The notes: a model not told the origin generated them from the sequence alone. Numbered from the stretch's first letter, positions 1-9,663 are shown. The stretch: 64,000 nucleotides of DNA from Deinococcus taeanensis (GCF_020229735.1 NZ_CP083455.1:2445001-2509000); one strand, 5' to 3'. Numbers and translations: made by a program.

Positions 1-1020
1 GCCGCCGCGCTGATGCTGCAGGCCTTCCCGAACACCAGGGCCAAGGACATGCGCGGCCTGCTGATGAACAGCGCCTCCCTGCGCTGGTACCGCAATGCCG
101 GCGGCACGCTGTTCAGCGGTCTGCCCGACTACGTGCAGCGCCAGGGCGCCGGTATGGTGGACATTGTCGCCTCGTACTACAGCACGGTGCGCGCCACGCC
201 CAACAAGCTCAGCCTGGGTGAAAGTGCGTCCTTCGCCACGCGAAGCAAGGTCGTGGTGCTGAAGAACACCTGGTCGCGCACCGAGACGTTCACGGCCCAC
301 CACTACCCTGCTCTGACGGTGGGCGGCACCACCTTCGCGCCCAGCCCTGTGACGAAGTACGCCACAGTGACGATCAACGGTCAGGACGCTGACAATGGCA
401 CCGTGGCAATTACCGTGCCGGCCAGCGGCGAGGCCGAAATGAACGTCGTGATTACGCCCCCCGCAGGTGCCGCCGACAAGAGCCAGTACGGCGGGTACAT
501 CGTGCTCGAAAGCAAGTCCGGGCAGAACATGGTGATTCCCTACGGCGGTTTCAAGGGCGACTACCAGAGTATTCAGGTGCTCGGGGATACCAAGTGGGGC
601 ACGTACACTGCGAACTTCCCGGCGCTGAACGACGCCAAGGCCGACTACTGGTACGAAGAGGGCGAGGTTCCCACCGGCACCATCGACTACACTATGGCCG
701 AGGACGACCAGCCGGAAGTCTGGGCGCACTTCGCGCACCAGGCGCGCAAGGTGACCTTTGAGGTGCTCGACGCCAACGGCGCCCTGGTCGATACCCTGGG
801 TGTGTACAACTACCTGCGCCGCAACGGCACGAACGTCGTGTCCTCCGGCGCCGACGCCTTCTTCACCTTCAACTGGGACGGCAAGCTCAGCAACGGCAAC
901 ACGGCCCCCAACGGCGTGTACCAGCTGCGCCTGAAGGTGCTCAAGGCGCTGGGCGACGAGACGGTCGCCAGTGACACCGAGGTCTACACCAGTCAGAAGT
1001 TCACCGTCGCGCGCCCCTGA
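1..1020 (+). CDS. S8 (subtilisin-like) serine protease, C-terminal part
   Basis: The reading frame is already open at base 1, so this is the 3' end of a longer gene. The first ~45 residues resemble the end of a peptidase S8 domain (LLMNSAS, then [10 protein letters not shown]); the catalytic Ser should lie upstream, outside the window. Next comes a beta-rich region like the Fn3-like domain of C5a-peptidase subtilases, and a C-terminal FlgD-type Ig-like repeat ([18 protein letters not shown]). Such proteins are normally secreted or surface-attached and degrade extracellular protein. An intrinsic terminator follows the stop codon. The family call rests on the domain succession only, since no catalytic residue is visible. 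Confidence 0.8.
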   Translation, partial: AAALMLQAFPNTRAKDMRGLLMNSASLRWYRNAGGTLFSGLPDYVQRQGAGMVDIVASYYSTVRATPNKLSLGESASFATRSKVVVLKNTWSRTETFTAHHYPALTVGGTTFAPSPVTKYATVTINGQDADNGTVAITVPASGEAEMNVVITPPAGAADKSQYGGYIVLESKSGQNMVIPYGGFKGDYQSIQVLGDTKWGTYTANFPALNDAKADYWYEEGEVPTGTIDYTMAEDDQPEVWAHFAHQARKVTFEVLDANGALVDTLGVYNYLRRNGTNVVSSGADAFFTFNWDGKLSNGNTAPNGVYQLRLKVLKALGDETVASDTEVYTSQKFTVARP

Positions 1021-1035
1021 GGCCCCGTACGGACG

Positions 1036-1068
1036 CCGCCGGCCCCTGTGTGGGGCCGGCGGTTTTTT
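1036..1068 (+). terminator. Intrinsic terminator of the S8 protease gene
   Basis: A perfect 11-bp GC stem (CCGCCGGCCCC paired with GGGGCCGGCGG) with a 5-nt loop is followed directly by six T residues, 16 bases after the stop codon. Confidence 0.9.
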
Positions 1069-1082
1069 CACCTGGGGGCTGC

Positions 1083-1694
1083 TCAGCGCAGCGCGCGGAG
1101 AATCTCGTCAATAACGCCCTGCAGGGTCAGGGGGCCGGTGTCGATCACGCGGGCGTCTGGGGCGGGCGCGCTCTGCACGGTGTCCAGGCGGTCACGCTCT
1201 GTCAGGGCGGCCTCAATGGCAGGAATGTCTTCCGGGCGTTCCCGGGCGCGGCGTTCGGCGCGCACGCGGGGGCTGGCGGTCAGGTAGAACTTCGCGCTGG
1301 CGTGCGGAAAGACGTTGGTGCCCATGTCGCGGCCCTCCGCGACGAACGGGGCCGGCAGGGCGCGCAGCTGGGCGTCCACCCAGGCGCGCACCTCGGGCAG
1401 GGTAGCGACGGTGCTCACCCCGGCGTCCACGCGGGTGGAGTGGAGGGCCGCGGTGAGGTCCTGGTCAGCCTGCCAGACGTGGTTGCCGCTGGCGCTGGGT
1501 TCGAGGTGCACGCCGCGCAGCAAGGGTAGCAGCGCCGGCGCTTCATCCAGGGGCACGCCGCCCTGCAGGCCGAGCAGGGTCACGGCGCGGTACAGCAGGC
1601 CGCTGGACACGTACGGCACGCCCAGTGCCTGCGCGACTCCGGAGGACACGCTGGATTTTCCGCTGGCCGCCACGCCGTCAATGGTCACGATCAT
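1083..1694 (-). CDS. cmk: Cytidylate (CMP/dCMP) kinase
   Basis: A 203-residue cytosolic NMP kinase that phosphorylates CMP and dCMP with ATP in pyrimidine nucleotide recycling. The P-loop GVAASGKSS lies at residues 7-15; [11 protein letters not shown] and [12 protein letters not shown] match conserved CMP-kinase segments, and length is slightly short for the family. The frame stays open far upstream, but the start is taken at the ATG directly before the nucleotide-binding strand ([11 protein letters not shown]) because TACACT, a -10-like box, lies just upstream and no Shine-Dalgarno is present. It converges on the S8 gene across the terminator. Confidence 0.93.
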   Translation of the reverse strand: MIVTIDGVAASGKSSVSSGVAQALGVPYVSSGLLYRAVTLLGLQGGVPLDEAPALLPLLRGVHLEPSASGNHVWQADQDLTAALHSTRVDAGVSTVATLPEVRAWVDAQLRALPAPFVAEGRDMGTNVFPHASAKFYLTASPRVRAERRARERPEDIPAIEAALTERDRLDTVQSAPAPDARVIDTGPLTLQGVIDEILRALR

Positions 1695-1859
1695 CAGGTG
1701 CGCAGTGTATAGCGGCGCCTGGGTGAACAAAATGCCTTCCGGCCGGTCGCGGGCCTCCAGGTGGGTGCACCGTCCGGGCGGCGGGGTCCATGGGGGCGAG
1801 GGGCGCTGCACCTTCCGCATGACGCGCCGGGCACGCCGCCCGCTAGACTGGCGGGGACC

Positions 1860-2672
1860 ATGAAACACGCTGCCCTGATCCTGACCGCGCTGCTTGCCCT
1901 GACTGCCTGCCAGAAGAAGGAGGAGGCGTCGACGTCCACCAGCACGACCACGACTGAAACAACCAAGGACGCCAGCACTGAGGCGGACGCAGCCAGCACG
2001 ACCAAGACCACGGAAAGCACGGCCGCGGAAAGCACCGGCGCCAAGAGTGCAACGCCGGCCGCGGTGAACACGCCCGGGCCGGTGCCTGCCGGGTACACCG
2101 CCGTGCCGTTCCTGACGCAGGCGCCCAAGCGGGAGTTTGCGGCGGAGCCCGACATGGCCCTCACGGACGGCAAGGACTACTACGCGCTGATTGACACGAA
2201 CCGGGGCCAGGTGCTGGCGGACCTGTACGAACAGGAGACGCCGGTCACCGTGAACAACTTCGTGTTCCTGGCCCGCAACCATTACTTCGACGGCATCCGC
2301 TTTCACCGCGTCATTGAGGGGTTCATGGCGCAGACCGGGGACCCCAAGAGCGTGAACGACGCGCAGAAGACCGAGTGGGGCACGGGCGGGCCCGGGTACC
2401 AGTTCGCCGACGAGTTCCGTCAGAAGCTGACGTTCAACAGCAGCGGCATCCTGGCCATGGCGAACAGCGGTCCGGCCACCAACGGCAGCCAGTTTTTCAT
2501 CACGTTCGCACCCACCGACTTCCTGAACGGGAAGCACACGATTTTCGGGAAGGTCGTGACGGGTGAGGATCTCCTGCCGAAACTCACGCGGACCATGGAT
2601 GGGAACAACAGTGAGATCAGCGGCGCCGTGGCCGACAAGATCCTGACTGTCCGAATCCTCACGAAAGGCTGA
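1860..2672 (+). CDS. Lipoprotein peptidyl-prolyl cis-trans isomerase, cyclophilin type
   Basis: A 270-residue protein predicted to be anchored outside the membrane. The N terminus is a lipoprotein signal peptide with lipobox LTAC and acceptor Cys17. A Ser/Thr/Glu-rich spacer (about residues 18-75) follows, then a cyclophilin domain with [15 protein letters not shown] and [17 protein letters not shown]. The function would be proline isomerisation during folding of exported proteins. TAGACT lies 11 bases before the ATG, so the mRNA is probably leaderless or has a very short leader. The low-complexity linker presumably spans the cell wall (inference). Confidence 0.93.
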   Translation: MKHAALILTALLALTACQKKEEASTSTSTTTTETTKDASTEADAASTTKTTESTAAESTGAKSATPAAVNTPGPVPAGYTAVPFLTQAPKREFAAEPDMALTDGKDYYALIDTNRGQVLADLYEQETPVTVNNFVFLARNHYFDGIRFHRVIEGFMAQTGDPKSVNDAQKTEWGTGGPGYQFADEFRQKLTFNSSGILAMANSGPATNGSQFFITFAPTDFLNGKHTIFGKVVTGEDLLPKLTRTMDGNNSEISGAVADKILTVRILTKG

Positions 2673-2694
2673 CCTGCCCGCACCCCACAAGCCA

Positions 2695-2730
2695 GCGGTG
2701 ACCCCAGGGCAGCCTGGGCGTCACCGTTTT
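2695..2730 (+). terminator. Intrinsic terminator of the cyclophilin gene
   Basis: Outer arms CGGTGAC and GTCACCG plus inner CCAGG/CCTGG form a long hairpin followed by TTTTCT, 23 bases after the stop codon. The same hairpin lies downstream of the convergent methyltransferase gene. Confidence 0.85.
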
Positions 2731-2744
2731 CTACTGCGGGGCGC

Positions 2745-3628
2745 TCAGAGCTCCAGGTGGGTGGGGGTGCAGGCGCCGGTGGGGATGGCGGTGAGAAGCA
2801 CTTCGTACTTGCCGGTCACGAAGATCTTGAAACCGTGTTTCTGTAAGCCTCGCCGGGCGTTCGTGACGTCCGCGGCGAGCAGGCTGAGGTCCGGCCGGGC
2901 GTAGTTGCGCATGCGGGCGCCGTAGGAGAGGCTGCCGTCCCGGTAGCGGGCGTTCGGGTAGCCGAGAATCAGGCCGCCGGTGGAGGTCAGGTGCTGGCGG
3001 CGCAGCGTGGCGAGCAGCACGTCCTGCGTCACGCCGGGGCTCTGCAGCAGGCTGAGGGCCAGGATCAGGTCGAAGTGACCCAGCGCGGCCGGCAGGGTGT
3101 TCACGTCATGGGCTTCGAAGCTGGCCTGCGGGTGCCGGGTCCGGGCGGCCCTGAGGGCCGCCTCGTCGAGGTCCACGCCGGTCACCGCGAAGGAGCGGTC
3201 GGGGAAGGCCAGTGTCAGGGCGTCGAGTTCGTGCCCGGCGTTCACGCCGAGGGCGAGAATGCGGCCGCCGGGCGGGGGTTCACGCGGCGCAGGGCTTCCA
3301 CGAACGTGGTGAGGAACACGGGGTCCTCGAGTTTGTTCACGCGGGCCCAGTCGCCGTCCGGGCCGTAGCCGGCGTGGTCGGGGTCGCGCGCTGGGGCGTG
3401 GGCGCGCAGCGTGATCTGCACGCGGCCGTCCGCCGGGCGCTGTGGGGTGAGCAGGTGGGCGTGCAGGAGGTCGGCCAGGTCCGTCCAGGTCTGCCAGGGG
3501 CGGTGCGTGCCGTGCGCGGTGAGTTCACCGGCGTAGCGGCCCAGGCCGCCGTCCGGGTCGGGAACCGTGAAGGTCACCTCGCCGTGGGCGCGCAGCAGGT
3601 CGCGCACGGCGGGCAGCAGGTCGCTCAT
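2745..3628 (-). pseudogene. SAM-dependent methyltransferase split by one frameshift
   Basis: Two overlapping minus-strand frames together give one class I methyltransferase of about 294 residues. The first (from 3628) runs through FLTTFVEALRRVNP and then goes out of frame and stops. The second picks up at the glycine-rich SAM loop (AGHELDALTL), followed by acidic motif VTGVDLDEAAL and FDLILALSLLQ. Restoring one base in the five-G run at 3274-3278 gives a continuous PPGGRILALGVNAGHE. The gene follows trmB by 46 bases on the same strand. It may be a genuine null allele, a phase-variable tract or a sequencing error; the substrate is unknown. Confidence 0.8.
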
Positions 3629-3674
3629 GGGTTCGTTCGTAAAGTGCAGCGCGCGCTGTTCGGGGCGGGTCAGG

Positions 3675-4670
3675 TCAGTACCCCCGGTGCTTCACGGCCG
3701 CGCCCTGCGTTTCCAGCCAGCGGGTGACGGTGCCCACTGCGGCCTTCACGCCGGGGGTGATGATGGGGCCGCCGAACTTGGCGAGCCGCACGAGGTGCGT
3801 GCCGTCCTCGCGGGCGGTGATGCCCACCAGGACCTCCTGGGTGAGTTCGCCTTCCACGACGTGCGCCAGGGCCACCCAGCCGTCGCGGCGCAGGCCCTGG
3901 TACAGGTCGAGCAGGATCACGGTCCAGCCTGCGCCTTCGTCGGCGTTGCGGCTGCCGGGGCTGCGTTCGGTGACTTTGTCGAAGGCCTGGGGGTTGAAGG
4001 TGTCGGGCAGGGTCAGGACGGCGTGGGGCACGGTGGTGGGGTCCTCCGGATAGGGGGTGGTGAGCCCGTGCGGGACGGGCGGATGCGCGGTGGGCGTGAA
4101 GCGGGCGTGGTTCACGCCGAGGCCCAGGTCCCGCCACTTCAGGGCGTATTTCGTTTCCAGCGCGGCGGCGGGCGGCTCGCCGGTCTGCACGTGCATGACG
4201 CCGCTGGCCTGGGCTTCCTGACACGCGAACTGGAAGTACTCGTCGTGATCGGTGGTGAGCAGGACCGACCCGCCGGGTTTCAGGCGGCTGGCGGCCAGCC
4301 GGAAAAACGGGGCGCGCAGCAGGCGGTGGTCGGTATGACCGGCCTTGGGCCACGGGTCGGGGAAGTTCACGATGATCAGGTCCAGCCCGCCGTGCGGAAC
4401 TACTTCCCGCACGAGGACGTCGGCGGGCATCTTGGTGAGGATGGCGTTCGTGAGCCCGGCGTCTCGCAGGCGGCGGTGCGCTTTGAGCAGGGACACCCCG
4501 GAGAGTTCCACACCCAGGTAGTTCGGAGGTTCAGGGAAGGTGGCGGCGTGGTGCGGCCAGAAGCGGCCGTCGCCAAACCCCACCTCCAGCACCCAGGGCC
4601 GGGCGGGGGTGGCCGGGTACAGGCGCGCGGCGAGGTCCGGGAACTGGAAGTCGCTGAGGCGGGCGATCAA
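3675..4670 (-). CDS. trmB: tRNA (guanine-46-N7)-methyltransferase
   Basis: Methylates N7 of G46 in the tRNA variable loop with SAM. SAM-binding loop VLEVGFGDGRF at residues 27-37; family signature NFPDPWPK at 102-109, then KPGGSVLLTTDHDEYF. At 331 residues it is about 100 longer than the common TrmB; the C-terminal extension (from about 215) is unassigned and looks like a separate small domain. The start codon is TTG, overlapping the stop of the upstream GidA-like gene by four bases, which implies translational coupling. Confidence 0.93.
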   Translation of the reverse strand: MIARLSDFQFPDLAARLYPATPARPWVLEVGFGDGRFWPHHAATFPEPPNYLGVELSGVSLLKAHRRLRDAGLTNAILTKMPADVLVREVVPHGGLDLIIVNFPDPWPKAGHTDHRLLRAPFFRLAASRLKPGGSVLLTTDHDEYFQFACQEAQASGVMHVQTGEPPAAALETKYALKWRDLGLGVNHARFTPTAHPPVPHGLTTPYPEDPTTVPHAVLTLPDTFNPQAFDKVTERSPGSRNADEGAGWTVILLDLYQGLRRDGWVALAHVVEGELTQEVLVGITAREDGTHLVRLAKFGGPIITPGVKAAVGTVTRWLETQGAAVKHRGY

Positions 4671-5413
4671 GCGCGTTCCTCCGTCAGTGCGGCGGCGAGG
4701 CGCTCAGCGTCGAGCAGCACGCTCTGGTAGGTGTGCTCGCCGGGCGTGCACTGGCCCAGCATGCGCACGCGTTCGAGGCGGTTCACGTGGAAACCGCTGA
4801 GCTCACCGGGGGCGGGCGTGAGGAACCGGACGTCGTAGGGGGGTTCCACGCCTTCCCCTTGCGCGTGACGTTCCCCGCCGATCAGCCAGAGCCCGCTGGC
4901 GGTGAGGTCATCGGCCAGGAAGTCGTAGGCGACCTCGCTGAGGCGCCCGGCCTCCTCCATGGTGTCCCCCACCAGCAGCCGGCCTTTCAGGAACGCGCCG
5001 ACCGCCAGCACGACCAGCCGGGCCTGCAGGACCGGGCCTTCCCACGTGGAGAGCGCCACGCGGTCCTCAGCTTCATCCAGGGCAGTGACGGTGCTCTGCA
5101 GCAGGTGAATGCCGGCGGTTTCCTCCACGCGGGCTTTCAGGTGCCGGTGGAAGGTCCAGCCGTCGGTGTCGGGCAGCAGGGCGGCGCGGACCTCCTCGAA
5201 CAGACTGCCGGGCGGGAAGGTCACGCCGCGCGTGGTGGGCTGGTAGAGGTTACCCAGGTGATCAAGCGCCTGGGAGACCAGCAGCACGTCCTGCCCGGCG
5301 CGCGCCAGGCGCCAGGCAAGTTCGGTGCCGGCGAGACCCGCGCCGACCACGGCGACGTCGTACAGGTGCCCGGGCTGCGGGCGGCTTCGGGGGGAGGCGG
5401 GGCCAAACATCAC
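4667..5413 (-). CDS. Short GidA/MnmG-like FAD-dependent protein
   Basis: A 248-residue FAD protein: Rossmann motif VAVVGAGLAGTELAWRLARAG near residues 20-40 and GidA-like FLKGRLLVGDTMEEAGRLSE later. It is less than half the length of MnmG and lacks that enzyme's C-terminal tRNA-binding region, so it belongs to a short GidA-related family. Its position directly before trmB, with overlapping stop and start, suggests a tRNA-modification role (inference). GTG (5413) and ATG (5410) are adjacent candidate starts, both just downstream of a TACACT -10 box. Confidence 0.8.
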   Translation of the reverse strand: MMFGPASPRSRPQPGHLYDVAVVGAGLAGTELAWRLARAGQDVLLVSQALDHLGNLYQPTTRGVTFPPGSLFEEVRAALLPDTDGWTFHRHLKARVEETAGIHLLQSTVTALDEAEDRVALSTWEGPVLQARLVVLAVGAFLKGRLLVGDTMEEAGRLSEVAYDFLADDLTASGLWLIGGERHAQGEGVEPPYDVRFLTPAPGELSGFHVNRLERVRMLGQCTPGEHTYQSVLLDAERLAAALTEERA

Positions 5414-5473
5414 CCCGCAGTGTAGAGCACGGGGTCCTGCACGCCGGGCCCTGCGTCTCCCCTACCCTGAGGT

Positions 5474-6370
5474 ATGACCGAGCCGCGCCCCTCGAACGCC
5501 GGGTACGCCTTCCGCACGCAGGTCCGCCGGGGCGGCCAGACGGTTCTGGCGTTCCTGAGCGCCGAGTACCGGCACTCCAGCCTGCAGGAGTGGGCCGCGC
5601 GGCTCGCGGCGGGCGAGGTGGAGATCAGCGGCGCGCGCGCCCACGGCCCGGAGGTGCTGCGCGCCGGGCAGGTTGTCGTGTGGCACCGGCCCCCCTGGCA
5701 GGAGGAGGCCGCGCCCCTGCACTTTGAGGTGCTGCATGAGGACGAGGCGCTGCTCGCTGTGAACAAACCCTCGGGGTTGCCCACCCTGCCGGGAGGCGGG
5801 TTTCTGGCGCACACGCTGCTCACCCAGGTGCGCGCGCAGTACCCGGGCGCCAGTCCGCTGCACCGGCTGGGGCGCGGCACGAGCGGCATCGTGCTGTTCG
5901 CGCGGACCGGCGCGGCCGGATCGGCCCTGTCGCGCGCGTGGCGGGAGCACGACGTGCACAAGGTGTACCGTGCGCTGGCCGCCGGGGTGGCCGGCCCGGA
6001 CCGCCTGGAGATCCGCACGCCGATCGGTCCGGTGCCTCACCCGCGCCTGGGCACCGTGCACGCCGCCACGCCGGACGGCAAACCGTCGCGCAGCGTGGCG
6101 ACCGTCCGCGCACGCCGGGCGGACAGCACGCTGTTCGACGTCGAGATTCACACCGGCCGGCCGCACCAGATCCGCATTCACCTGGCCAGTGCCGGGCACC
6201 CGCTGGTCGGGGATCCGCTGTACGGCCCGGGCGGGGGGCCGCTGCCCGGCCTGCCGGGACTGCCCGGTGACCTGGGGTACCACCTGCACGCCTGGACCCT
6301 GGCGTTTACCCACCCGATCGGTGGCAGGCGCGTGCATCTGGAGGCCTGCCCCCCGGACGTCCTACACTGA
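5474..6370 (+). CDS. RluA-family pseudouridine synthase with atypical catalytic motif
   Basis: A 298-residue RluA-type protein that would isomerise uridine in rRNA or tRNA. An S4-like N-terminal segment (about 30-65) precedes the catalytic domain ([12 protein letters not shown], then [23 protein letters not shown]). The signature normally written HRLDxxTSG is HRLGRGTSG at residues 130-138, so the invariant catalytic Asp is Gly133 here. It may be a variant subfamily or an RNA-binding protein without the usual chemistry. A TACCCT -10 box five bases before the ATG suggests a leaderless mRNA. Confidence 0.85.
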   Translation: MTEPRPSNAGYAFRTQVRRGGQTVLAFLSAEYRHSSLQEWAARLAAGEVEISGARAHGPEVLRAGQVVVWHRPPWQEEAAPLHFEVLHEDEALLAVNKPSGLPTLPGGGFLAHTLLTQVRAQYPGASPLHRLGRGTSGIVLFARTGAAGSALSRAWREHDVHKVYRALAAGVAGPDRLEIRTPIGPVPHPRLGTVHAATPDGKPSRSVATVRARRADSTLFDVEIHTGRPHQIRIHLASAGHPLVGDPLYGPGGGPLPGLPGLPGDLGYHLHAWTLAFTHPIGGRRVHLEACPPDVLH

Positions 6371-6401
6371 GGGCGGTCAATCGTCAGCGCAGGAGGGGGA
6401 G

Positions 6402-6422
6402 GTGAGCAGCCACGCAGCCTGA
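6402..6422 (+). other. Six-codon minicistron with strong Shine-Dalgarno before the cyclic-di-GMP gene
   Basis: AGGAGG (6391-6396) precedes GTG AGC AGC CAC GCA GCC TGA, which ends four bases before the ATG of the GGDEF/HD-GYP gene. That gene has no ribosome site of its own at normal spacing. A leader minicistron that reinitiates is possible but unproven. Confidence 0.3.
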
Positions 6423-6426
6423 ATTC

Positions 6427-8664
6427 ATGAGCGGTTCCGCAGCGTCTGGCCCCGCCGACCCTGGCCGGGGCCAGACGCTACGCCGTGCGCTGGGCGGTCG
6501 CCTGACCGGCGGGCCCCGCGCCATGTACCTGCTCCTGACCCTCACGGCGCTGTGCACGGTGGGCAGCAGCGCCGTGATCAACGACGCCTCGCGGCACCAG
6601 CGGATCGTGCTGCTGCTGGCCGACACCACGGCCGCCACGCGGGCCGTCAGCGCCCTGGAGTGGCAGGCCCTGAGTGCGGACCGCCCGCCGCCGGCGGTGC
6701 AGGTGGAACTGCGGGCGGGCGTGCAGCAGCTGCACGAGCTGCGCCGCGCCCTGACCCAGGTGAGTGGCGCGCCTCTGCCCGGGCATGAGGCCCCACAGGG
6801 CCTGACGAGCGTGCTGCCACTGCTGGACCGCTACGCGAACGTCATGACGCGGCAGTCGGCGCTGCTGGACGCCGCCGGGCCCCACACTGCCCGCACGGTG
6901 AGCCGCGTGACGGTCGCCCCAGCCGTGGGGGCGCTGCTGACACGCATTGGTGAGGTGCGCGCCCTTCAGGAACGGGCCGCGCGCCGCAGCCTGCAGGCGG
7001 CGGTGCTGCTGGCGCTCCTGACGGCCCTGACGGCGCTGCTCACCGCGGCGCTGCTCACCTACCGGCTGCAGCTGAGTCTGCAGCAGGCGCGCACGCTGCG
7101 CGCCGAGGCGCAGCAGCAACTGGAACGGGAGGAACGCGACCCGCTGACCGGCCTGTGGAACCGCCGCGGCCTGGCCCGGCAGTTCATGCTGGCGCAGGCC
7201 GCGGGGCCGCTGAGCGTGGCGGTGCTGGACCTCAACCGCCTGAAAAGCATCAATGACCTGGGCGGGCACGGAGCGGGCGACGCGCACCTGCGCCGCATGG
7301 CGCACGCCCTGCAGGCCGCGTGCGAGGACCGGGGCACGGCCGCGCGGCTGGGCGGTGATGAGTTCGCGCTGCTGCTGCCGCGGCACACGCCCGATCAGGC
7401 GCAGGCGCTGCTGCGCAGCGTGGCCTCCAGCCTGGAACACCCGGAAGACACCCTGCCGCCGTTCGCACACGGCGCGGTGCAGGTCACGGCCGTCACGTCC
7501 CTGGACCGCGTGCTCACCCTGGCAGACGCCGCCATGTACGAACACAAGGAGCAGCAGCGCCTGGAGGCCAGCTCGGGCCGCAGTCTGGGCGCCAGCGTGG
7601 AGGAGTTCACCTCCCGCCTGGAGCAGCTGGAAACGCCGCAGGGCGTACTGCTCGAGGGCCTGCGCATCGCGCGCGAGGTGCTGGGCTTCGACGGCAGCGC
7701 CTACCTGGAACGCCGCGGGGAGACGTTCGTCCTGAGCCGGCTGGACGGCCGCGTGCCGGAGGGCACCGCCGCCGTCACGCTGGGCCGCGTGTACCGGGGC
7801 GGGCGGGGCCTGACCGGGCAGGTGATCGAACGCAGCGTCACCTGCTGGAGCAACGACTACCCGGCCGAGACGCACGTGATGGACATCTGGGTGGAAGCCG
7901 GGTTGAAAAGCGTACTGATGGTGCCGGTGCGGTACGGGGGCCGCCTGATGGGCGTGATCAGTCTCCTGCACTTTGAGACGTGGCGGGTCATCACCCCGCA
8001 GGCGCGTCGCCTGACCGAAGCCCTGGCGTCCCGGCTGGGACACACCTTCGAGCAGCAGGTGGCGGTGGAGAACGTCCGGCACGCCCTGCAGGGCGGCCTG
8101 ATGGCGCTGGGCGCGGCGCTGGAGGAACGCGATCTGGAAACCGCGGGGCACACCGAGCGCGTCGTGCAGCTTGCCGAGCGGCTCGGACGCCGGATGGGCC
8201 TGACCGAATCGGCCCTGGACGCGCTGCGTCACGGCGCGTCCCTGCATGACATCGGGAAGCTGACCATCCCGGACGCCATCCTGCTCAAGCCCGGGCCGCT
8301 GAACGCGCCGGAATGGCAGGTCATGCAGCATCACGCCGCGCGCGGGTATGACATCGCCCAGCGCCTCCAGGGCCTGATGCCCGGCACGCTGGACGTGATC
8401 CGCCACCATCACGAACGCTGGGACGGCGCCGGCTACCCCGACCGGCTGGCCGGGGAGTGTATTCCGCTCGTGGCGCGGATCTTCGCGGTGTGCGACGTGT
8501 ATGACGCCCTGACCCACCCGCGCCCGTACAAACCGGCGTGGACGCACGCGGAGGCCGTCACGGAAATCCGCGCGCTGGGCGGCACGCACTTCGACCCGCA
8601 CGTCACGCAGGCGTTTTTGCGGCTCATGGACCAGCGCGCGCCTCAGCTCAGCGCGCGCCGCTGA
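6427..8664 (+). CDS. Membrane GGDEF-GAF-HD-GYP cyclic-di-GMP turnover protein
   Basis: A 745-residue signalling protein. Two membrane segments (about 34-52 and 190-215) flank a ~135-residue extracytoplasmic sensor region. A GGDEF domain follows (DPLTGLWNRRG; intact GGDEF at 309-313; no RxxD inhibitory site seen), then a GAF domain (about 400-550), then an HD-GYP phosphodiesterase domain (HDIGK at 607-611, HHHERWDGAGYP ending near 671). Both the cyclase and the hydrolase signatures look intact, so it could make and degrade c-di-GMP, with GAF and the outer region deciding which (inference). The gene ends eight bases from the convergent pyrE. Confidence 0.93.
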   Translation: MSGSAASGPADPGRGQTLRRALGGRLTGGPRAMYLLLTLTALCTVGSSAVINDASRHQRIVLLLADTTAATRAVSALEWQALSADRPPPAVQVELRAGVQQLHELRRALTQVSGAPLPGHEAPQGLTSVLPLLDRYANVMTRQSALLDAAGPHTARTVSRVTVAPAVGALLTRIGEVRALQERAARRSLQAAVLLALLTALTALLTAALLTYRLQLSLQQARTLRAEAQQQLEREERDPLTGLWNRRGLARQFMLAQAAGPLSVAVLDLNRLKSINDLGGHGAGDAHLRRMAHALQAACEDRGTAARLGGDEFALLLPRHTPDQAQALLRSVASSLEHPEDTLPPFAHGAVQVTAVTSLDRVLTLADAAMYEHKEQQRLEASSGRSLGASVEEFTSRLEQLETPQGVLLEGLRIAREVLGFDGSAYLERRGETFVLSRLDGRVPEGTAAVTLGRVYRGGRGLTGQVIERSVTCWSNDYPAETHVMDIWVEAGLKSVLMVPVRYGGRLMGVISLLHFETWRVITPQARRLTEALASRLGHTFEQQVAVENVRHALQGGLMALGAALEERDLETAGHTERVVQLAERLGRRMGLTESALDALRHGASLHDIGKLTIPDAILLKPGPLNAPEWQVMQHHAARGYDIAQRLQGLMPGTLDVIRHHHERWDGAGYPDRLAGECIPLVARIFAVCDVYDALTHPRPYKPAWTHAEAVTEIRALGGTHFDPHVTQAFLRLMDQRAPQLSARR

Positions 8665-8671
8665 GCGCGGG

Positions 8672-9232
8672 TCAGATCTCCTGCAGGGGCAGCGCGGCCA
8701 ACCACTCCGGCACTTCGTCCGGGGCGTACGTGTCGAACACCAGCTGCGCCAGGGACACCAGCGGGTAACCCGCCAGGGGCCCGCCGCCGGGGCGGCGGTC
8801 CACGATACACGCGATGCCCACGCACCGGCCGCCCGCGGCTTCCGCGGCCCGCACGGCCTTCAGGACGCTGCCGCCGGTCGTGAGAACATCCTCGACCGCC
8901 ACGAAAGTCTCACCGGGCGCCACGGTGAACGCCTCACGGATCTTCATGCCGCCCTGACCGTCCTTCTCCGCGAAGATGGCGCGCGTGCCGTAGTGCCGCG
9001 CCGTTTCATAGGCCAGCACCACGCCGCCCATGGCCGGGCCGATGACGAACTGCGCCTCGATGCCCGCGCCGCGCAGTCCCTCAGCCAGGGCCCGCCCGAG
9101 CTGCTCGGTGTAGTGCGGGTGCTGCAAAACGGTGGTGCTCTGCAGGAACTTGGGGCTGTGCCGGCCCGATGCGAGCAGAAAGTGCCCCTCGTGGTAAGCG
9201 CCGGCCTGCTGGTACAGTTCGAGGACGTTCAT
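8672..9232 (-). CDS. pyrE: Orotate phosphoribosyltransferase
   Basis: A 186-residue cytosolic enzyme that makes OMP from orotate and PRPP in de novo pyrimidine synthesis. The PRPP-binding motif is visible as VAVEDVLTTGGSVLKA; LASGRHSPKFLQ and GPAMGGVVLAYETAR match the family. The start is the ATG giving MNVLELYQQAG; the frame extends 14 codons further upstream, but GATACT lies six bases before this ATG, so initiation is probably leaderless. It is divergent from a small HTH gene. Confidence 0.93.
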   Translation of the reverse strand: MNVLELYQQAGAYHEGHFLLASGRHSPKFLQSTTVLQHPHYTEQLGRALAEGLRGAGIEAQFVIGPAMGGVVLAYETARHYGTRAIFAEKDGQGGMKIREAFTVAPGETFVAVEDVLTTGGSVLKAVRAAEAAGGRCVGIACIVDRRPGGGPLAGYPLVSLAQLVFDTYAPDEVPEWLAALPLQEI

Positions 9233-9279
9233 GGTGTCAGTATCCCATTGCGCGTGCGCCGCGCGGGGCATCATGACCT

Positions 9280-9483
9280 ATGGAGACCGTGGCGTTCCCT
9301 GAAGCGGTGGTCGTGGGCGTGAGGCGGCGTCTGCTCGGCATTTCCCTGCAGGCCCTGGCGGCCGAGGCGCACCTGAGTCCGGACGTGCTGCGGCACGTGG
9401 AGGCCGGAACCTTTGATCCGCGCAGCCTGCATGCCCTGGCCCGCCGGGTGCTGGCGCGCCGGCTGGACATCACCCTGGCGTAG
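9280..9483 (+). CDS. Small XRE-type helix-turn-helix protein
   Basis: A 67-residue protein that is almost entirely a lambda-repressor-like HTH (residues about 10-60: VRRRLLGISLQALAAEAHLSPDVLRHVEAG). No second domain is present, so it resembles antitoxin-type or single-domain regulators, but no toxin-like partner lies next to it. It starts 47 bases from the divergent pyrE start, so the shared intergenic region is a natural target (inference). Confidence 0.72.
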   Translation: METVAFPEAVVVGVRRRLLGISLQALAAEAHLSPDVLRHVEAGTFDPRSLHALARRVLARRLDITLA

Positions 9484-9663
9484 CGCTGCCCTGAGCGTTC
9501 TGGCGGATTCGCCCGGTGCCCCGGGCACGCTATGAACATGGCCGGGGCGCAGGCCGCGCACCTGAAGAAATGGTCAGGGACGCGCGAAGCGCGCCCCGTG
9601 AAGAATGACAGCAGCCCCCGCGCCGGCAGGTGCGGCGCGCGGGGAGCGAAGGAGTGATGCGGC

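Noticed and set aside
1083..2690. A 535-codon minus-strand open frame containing cmk at its end
   Set aside because: Only the last 203 codons resemble a protein family; the upstream part is antisense to the cyclophilin gene with arginine-rich, low-complexity translation.
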